Shown here: positions 60,191 to 64,000 of the stretch, piece after piece
Numbering within the stretch: the stretch's first letter is position 1
Layout: each line of letters begins with the position of its first letter
Assembly (NCBI RefSeq): GCF_004522215.1
Contig: NZ_SDLR01000001.1
Coordinates: forward strand, 124,001 to 188,000
DNA length: 64,000 nt
DNA from: Ammoniphilus sp. YIM 78166
GTDB taxonomy: Bacteria; Bacillota; Bacilli; Aneurinibacillales; RAOX-1
Direction: 5' to 3'
Position numbers and translations under genes: made by a program
Notes under the pieces: generated by a model
What the model was told of the DNA's origin: nothing
Database searches by the model: none
The model's input: only the letters and a program-made list of their open reading frames with translations

Positions 60191-61786
60191 ATGAAAACTT
60201 TCGTAAAGCTTAAACTTCAAGATCGCATTACTTTATTGATTTCTTTTCTCGTTATTTTGATTATTATGTTATCGAGTGCCTTGTTCTATTATGCCACCTG
60301 GTATTCTGTCGAACAGCAAGTAGGAAAAAGAGCCTTACACTTAGCTCAATTTGTTGCCACCATGCCGGAAATTCACGATGCCTTTAAGCAAGAAGAGCCT
60401 TGGATATACATTCAACCCATTGTGGAAAGGATACGATTGCAAACGGATGCAGAATTTATTGTGGTAGGAAATGAACATGGTGTGCGTTATTCCCATCCCA
60501 TTCCTGAACGCATTGGAAAGGAGATGGTGGGAGGAGACAACGAACGAGCCTTATTATATGGGGAGTCCTATATCTCTCAAGCCACGGGTTCTATGGGACC
60601 TTCTCTAAGAGGCAAGGTCCCCATTATCAGTGAACAGGGGAAAATTATAGGGGTCGTATCTGTGGGATTCCTATTGGAGGCTATAGAAGATACGACCGAG
60701 TTTTTAGGGGTTCGTATTCTTGGCATTGCAGCTCTGGGGCTTTTTTTAGGGACTCTTGGCTCAATCTATCTTGCACGCAATATTAAGAACAAGATGTTTG
60801 GTTTGGAGCCGGAAGAGATTTCGATATTATACAAGGAGCGGGATGCTGTTATTCAATCGGTGCGGGAAGGGATCCTTGTGGTTAATAAAAAAGGACAAAT
60901 TTCCATGATGAATCAAGCGGCTTATGAAATTCTTTCTCTTCCTCCGGGCTATAAGGTAGTGGGGAAACCGGTTTCCGATATTATTCCCCATTCAACGATT
61001 TTAGAAGTTCTTTACACTGGGGAGGAACAGTTTGACCGGCAGATGGTCGTACGAGGGAAACAGATTGTTGCCAACCGCTTACCCGTGAAGTCTGGTCCTG
61101 AAGTTATTGGCGTCGTATCTAGCTTTCGCTTAAAGTCGGAGCTTGATCAATTAACAGACGAGCTTTCCCAGGCTAAGCGCTACACGGAAGCACTTCGGGC
61201 CCAAACCCATGAATTTCATAATCTACTTTATACGCTGTCTGGTCTGTTGCAGCTCGAATCGTACGAGCAAGCTCTTGAATTGATTCATAAGGAAACGGCT
61301 GACCAACAGGATATTGTCCAGTTTATCATGAAAAAGCTGCACGATCCTTGGCTAGGGGGAATTTTGCTAGGGTTTTACAACCGTTCAAAAGAATTGAAGG
61401 TTCAGTTTGTTCTCGATCGTGAAAGCAGCTTAAAGAAGCTCCCTGATCATATAGACAGCAGTTCTATTGTCTCCATTTTAGGTAACCTGATTACCAATGC
61501 ATTTGAAGCGGTGGAGAAAACGGAAGAAAAAACCGTCCGCCTCTTCGTTACGGATCTTGGAGATGATATCTTGTTTGAAGTCGAAGACTCTGGTCAAGGG
61601 GTGCCCGATGAGCTCTTGCCTCTAATCTTCAGACGTGGATATTCCACTAAGGAAGGAGAAAAGAGAGGTCTAGGATTGGCTCGAATTAAAGAGCTTGTGG
61701 AAGAACTGGGCGGGAGCATTGCCATTGAGAAAGGGGATTTAGGCGGAGCGCTATTCATCGTCGCCTTACCGAAGGAGGGGAGTTAA
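60191..61786 (+). CDS. CitA/DcuS-family sensor histidine kinase
   Basis: A 531-residue sensor: span at about 13-35, periplasmic-type PAS/sCache domain (about 40-170, with RYSHPIPERIGKEMVGGD and YGESYISQATGSMGPSLRGKVPI, typical of carboxylate sensors), second span at about 172-195, cytoplasmic PAS (ILVVNKKGQISMMNQAA), dimerisation helix with acceptor His340 in RAQTHEFHNLLYTLSGL, and HATPase_c (LGNLITNAFEAVE; DSGQGVPDELLPLIF; KRGLGLARIKELVEELGG). Senses citrate-like di/tricarboxylates in known members. Paired with the regulator at 61793 and next to a tctC gene. Confidence 0.93.
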   Translation: MKTFVKLKLQDRITLLISFLVILIIMLSSALFYYATWYSVEQQVGKRALHLAQFVATMPEIHDAFKQEEPWIYIQPIVERIRLQTDAEFIVVGNEHGVRYSHPIPERIGKEMVGGDNERALLYGESYISQATGSMGPSLRGKVPIISEQGKIIGVVSVGFLLEAIEDTTEFLGVRILGIAALGLFLGTLGSIYLARNIKNKMFGLEPEEISILYKERDAVIQSVREGILVVNKKGQISMMNQAAYEILSLPPGYKVVGKPVSDIIPHSTILEVLYTGEEQFDRQMVVRGKQIVANRLPVKSGPEVIGVVSSFRLKSELDQLTDELSQAKRYTEALRAQTHEFHNLLYTLSGLLQLESYEQALELIHKETADQQDIVQFIMKKLHDPWLGGILLGFYNRSKELKVQFVLDRESSLKKLPDHIDSSSIVSILGNLITNAFEAVEKTEEKTVRLFVTDLGDDILFEVEDSGQGVPDELLPLIFRRGYSTKEGEKRGLGLARIKELVEELGGSIAIEKGDLGGALFIVALPKEGS

Positions 61787-61792
61787 AGGGAG

Positions 61793-62491
61793 ATGTCTAT
61801 TGAAGTATTAATTGTAGAAGACGATCCCCGAATTGCCGAGATTCACCGTCGCTTTACAGAAAAGCTGGATGGCTTCGCGGTGATTGCTACGGCAACGACG
61901 GGAGAACAAGCTAAGGAGTGGCTAGAGGTGTTTCAGCCCCAGCTTGTGCTGCTTGATGTATATTTGCCGGATATGTTAGGCGTCGACCTAGTCTCTTTTA
62001 TCCGTCAAAACTTCCAGGATATAGATATCATTATGATTACCGCAGCTTCAGAGGTTGCGGTAGTTCGCAAAGCTATGCACGGCGGGGTGTTTGATTTTAT
62101 TCTTAAGCCGTTAACCTATGATCGCTTTAAAAATAGCTTGGAAAAATACCGGGACCACTTGCTTACCCTTAAGCAAAAAAATCGCTTAGATGCACATGAG
62201 ATCGAAAATCTTTGGAATAGCAATCCAGCAGTTCCTTCCCACGAGAGCTGGGAAGAGCCAGGTGCACCCAAGGGGATAGATCCGTTAACGTTAGACAAAA
62301 TCCTTCGATGCGTGACGGGAATGGGAGATAAGGGAATGACAGCCGAAACCCTGAGTAAGGAAGCAGGTGTCAGCCGTTCCACCGCACGAAGATATCTGGA
62401 ATATCTCATTTCACAGAAGAAAATCTATGCTGAATTGATTTATGGGAATGTAGGTCGGCCTGAACGAAGGTATTTTCGCACTCCTTCGTAA
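61793..62491 (+). CDS. CitB/DcuR-family response regulator
   Basis: A 232-residue regulator. REC domain with VEDDPRIAE, phospho-acceptor Asp55 in LVLLDVYLPDMLG and Lys in DFILKPLTYDRF; C-terminal helix-turn-helix of the CitB type (MTAETLSKEAGVSRSTARRYLEYLI; VGRPERRYF). It follows the kinase by 6 nt and probably activates the tctC gene 152 nt downstream. Confidence 0.92.
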   Translation: MSIEVLIVEDDPRIAEIHRRFTEKLDGFAVIATATTGEQAKEWLEVFQPQLVLLDVYLPDMLGVDLVSFIRQNFQDIDIIMITAASEVAVVRKAMHGGVFDFILKPLTYDRFKNSLEKYRDHLLTLKQKNRLDAHEIENLWNSNPAVPSHESWEEPGAPKGIDPLTLDKILRCVTGMGDKGMTAETLSKEAGVSRSTARRYLEYLISQKKIYAELIYGNVGRPERRYFRTPS

Positions 62492-62575
62492 TTTTTATGA
62501 ACAAAAAGAAATCAATGACCTTTATCCTCCTTATGGCCTAAAACTTCAAAAATAGTTAAGGTTCTGATAATTTAA

Positions 62576-62604
62576 AGACAGGAAAAACATCCTGTCTTTT
62601 TTTA
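62576..62604 (+). terminator. Terminator after the CitA/CitB pair
   Basis: AGACAGGA (62576-62583) pairs with TCCTGTCT (62590-62597), then a T-run. It lies about 40 nt before the tctC-like gene; the promoter for that gene is not obvious, so this may be read through or act as an attenuator. Confidence 0.8.
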
Positions 62605-62643
62605 TTTGAAAAATACACACATATCACAAGGGGGATTGCACGA

Positions 62644-63693
62644 ATGAAAAAGTTTACGGCTCTTTTACTTACGAGTGTGCTTGCACTAGGCTTAACGGCA
62701 TGCGGCGCGGGTGGGAATCAAACAGCTCCAACACAAGCTACAAAGGAATCTACTCCAGCCAATAATGAAAAGGCTTCCAATTATCCTGAAAAGCCGATTA
62801 CGGTAGTAGCTCCCTCTGGTGCAGGCGGTGGCTGGGATAAGACTGCTCGCTCTTTAACTAAGATTTTAGCTGAAACGAAATTAGTGGATAAAACCATGAC
62901 GGTTGAAAATAAACCAGGTGGCGGCGGTGCCGTTTTCCTTGCAGAATATGTGAATCAAGATAAAAAGAACCCATACAAACTATTTGTAAGTTCTCCGCCC
63001 ATCCTCATTAATAACAACAAAAAAGAAGGGAACAGTCCTTTTGGTTACCGAGATACCATACCGTTGGCACAGTTAACTCGTGATTACGGCGCGATAGTGG
63101 TGAAAGCGGATTCTCCGTTCCAGGACTTGAAATCTGCCCTTGATGCGATTAAAGCCGATCCTACGAAAGTGACTGTAGCTGGGGGCTCTGCACCAGGATC
63201 CATGGATCATCTGATTGCTGTTTTGCCAGCTTTTAAATACGGAGTGGATCCAAAGGCAGTAAAGTATGTTTCTTATGATGGAGGCGGGGAGGCTATCGCT
63301 GCTCTTCTAGGTGGGAATGCTGACTTTATCGCAACGGATGCGTCGGCTGTTGGGGAGTACCTCAAGGCTGGAAAAATACGAGTCTTGGCAGTGAGTTCTA
63401 CGGAGCGTTTGGGTGGAGAGCTAAAAGATATCCCAACGTTTAAAGAGGCTGGTGTCGAAGCAGAATTTACGATCTGGCGCGGAGTATTCGGGCCCAAGGA
63501 AATGCCGGAAGATGCGCTCAAGTTCTGGGAAGAGAGCTTGAAGGCCCTGTCTGAAAAGGAAGAGTGGAAAAAAGAGCTGGAAGCGAATGGATGGCAAAGT
63601 GAATATAAAAACAGCAAAGATTTCCGAGCATTCTTGGATGAACAAGACCAGTTAGTAAAAGAAGTGTTAGCGGCTCTAGATATGGCCAAGTAA
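62644..63693 (+). CDS. tctC: TctC-family solute-binding lipoprotein, copy 3 (divergent)
   Basis: A 349-residue lipoprotein (lipobox LGLTAC, Cys20) of the Bug/TctC group: YPEKPITVVAPSGAGGGWDKTARSL, ENKPGGGGAVFLAEYV, GGSAPGSMDHLIAVL, DGGGEAIAALLGGNADFIATD. It is not close to copies 1 and 2, so a different ligand is expected; GAGGGWD near the N-terminus is typical of the citrate/tricarboxylate TctC branch. The matching TctB/TctA genes, if present, would lie to the right of the window, although the next gene is not tctB. Confidence 0.9.
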   Translation: MKKFTALLLTSVLALGLTACGAGGNQTAPTQATKESTPANNEKASNYPEKPITVVAPSGAGGGWDKTARSLTKILAETKLVDKTMTVENKPGGGGAVFLAEYVNQDKKNPYKLFVSSPPILINNNKKEGNSPFGYRDTIPLAQLTRDYGAIVVKADSPFQDLKSALDAIKADPTKVTVAGGSAPGSMDHLIAVLPAFKYGVDPKAVKYVSYDGGGEAIAALLGGNADFIATDASAVGEYLKAGKIRVLAVSSTERLGGELKDIPTFKEAGVEAEFTIWRGVFGPKEMPEDALKFWEESLKALSEKEEWKKELEANGWQSEYKNSKDFRAFLDEQDQLVKEVLAALDMAK

Positions 63694-63799
63694 TTTTTTC
63701 CTTGTGTAACACTCGCCTTCCTGAGTCAAAATATTGATGTGTCCTTCAGGAGCGTTCCGCTCTTGAAGCTCATTAAATCCACTTGACGGAGGGATCTAC

Positions 63800-64000
63800 A
63801 TGGAAAGAGATATGGATCTATACGAAGAAGAATTTGCAGAGGAAATTGTTGAATCCATTGCCAAAGAAGAAATTGCTGAGGAACTGATCCCACTTCGCTC
63901 TCAGTTGGATCAAATGCAAACTACCCTTTCTCAGCTTCAATCTACTCCTCAAGTTGGATCCACTTCGGGGTATGGTGGCAATGTCCAAAGCAGTGCTCAA
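63800..64000 (+). CDS. Start of an acidic protein, cut by the right edge
   Basis: ATG 63800 follows ggaggga; the first 67 codons are visible and remain open. The sequence is very acidic (DMDLYEEEFAEEIVESIAKE), then a short coiled-coil-like stretch (LRSQLDQMQTTLSQLQ) and a Ser/Gly/Gln-rich part. I do not recognise it; it might be a tail or adaptor-like protein, but too little is visible. The gap between tctC copy 3 and this gene (63694-63799) shows only a small hairpin near 63750. Confidence 0.6.
   Translation, partial: MERDMDLYEEEFAEEIVESIAKEEIAEELIPLRSQLDQMQTTLSQLQSTPQVGSTSGYGGNVQSSAQ

Noticed and set aside
1..64000. tRNA, rRNA, riboswitches, integrases or insertion sequences
   Set aside because: I looked for conserved motifs of each and saw none that could be supported from the sequence; the regions between genes are mostly terminators and promoters.

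Overview
The window looks like chromosomal DNA of a Gram-positive, low-to-mid GC, spore-former-type bacterium (Bacillales, probably near the Paenibacillaceae/Ammoniphilus/Brevibacillus group). The reasons are strong AGGAGG ribosome sites, GTG starts, a YesM/YesN-type two-component pair beside a sugar ABC transporter without its own ATPase, CcpA-type cre sequences, Puc-type allantoin genes and a B. subtilis-like glucarate/galactarate gene set. The family assignment is inference. I saw no rRNA, tRNA, CRISPR array, phage or intact insertion sequence. It reads as a run of catabolic islands.

Left edge (1-2.6 kb): end of an NAPE-PLD-like metallo-hydrolase, a lipoprotein glutathione peroxidase and a luciferase-like flavin oxidoreductase, with an isolated CsoR/CstR-like operator between the last two.

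2.8-28.7 kb is the most unusual part. It holds a CUT1 sugar-type ABC transporter (two permeases and, about 9 kb away, its lipoprotein binding protein), a histidine kinase and a short AraC-type response regulator, seven Cys-type sulfatases with no signal peptide, a decayed and an intact GH3 glycosidase, and an operon that joins the GH3 enzyme to a gentisate route (gentisate 1,2-dioxygenase, a DinB protein that could be the maleylpyruvate isomerase, a fumarylpyruvate-hydrolase-like FAH protein) and a pair of short CHR-family transporters. Five promoters across this region share one design: two gtaaaaa-type direct repeats 21-22 bp apart, a -10 box 38-39 bp after the second repeat, no good -35 box, and a cre-like site. 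I read this as one regulon for import, cytoplasmic desulfation and cleavage of a sulfated, possibly aromatic, glycoside. The substrate is not proven.

28.7-33.9 kb: a secreted copper amine oxidase with an AraC regulator, a TraX-family membrane protein, a 33-codon small gene and two blocks of a degenerate 21-bp tandem repeat. 33.9-40.8 kb: an allantoin/ureide cluster (PucR regulator, allantoate amidohydrolase, PucG-type aminotransferase, allantoinase) with a second CHR pair inserted in it.

41-58.8 kb: an aldaric acid (galactarate/glucarate) island. A PrpR-like sigma-54 activator appears to control two -24/-12 promoters, for garD and for a LarA-like racemase/epimerase. Around them lie a tripartite tricarboxylate-type transporter with duplicated binding proteins, a separate multi-span permease, kdgD, a 2,5-dioxovalerate-type aldehyde dehydrogenase, gudD, an iron-type alcohol dehydrogenase and two FadR-type GntR regulators. 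Six sigma-A promoters here carry the same FadR-like operator (TTGTCWTACAA) laid over the -10 box.

58.9-64 kb: a YitT-family membrane protein, a small SWE-motif protein, a CitA/CitB-type two-component system next to a third TctC-type binding protein, and the start of an acidic protein that runs off the right edge.
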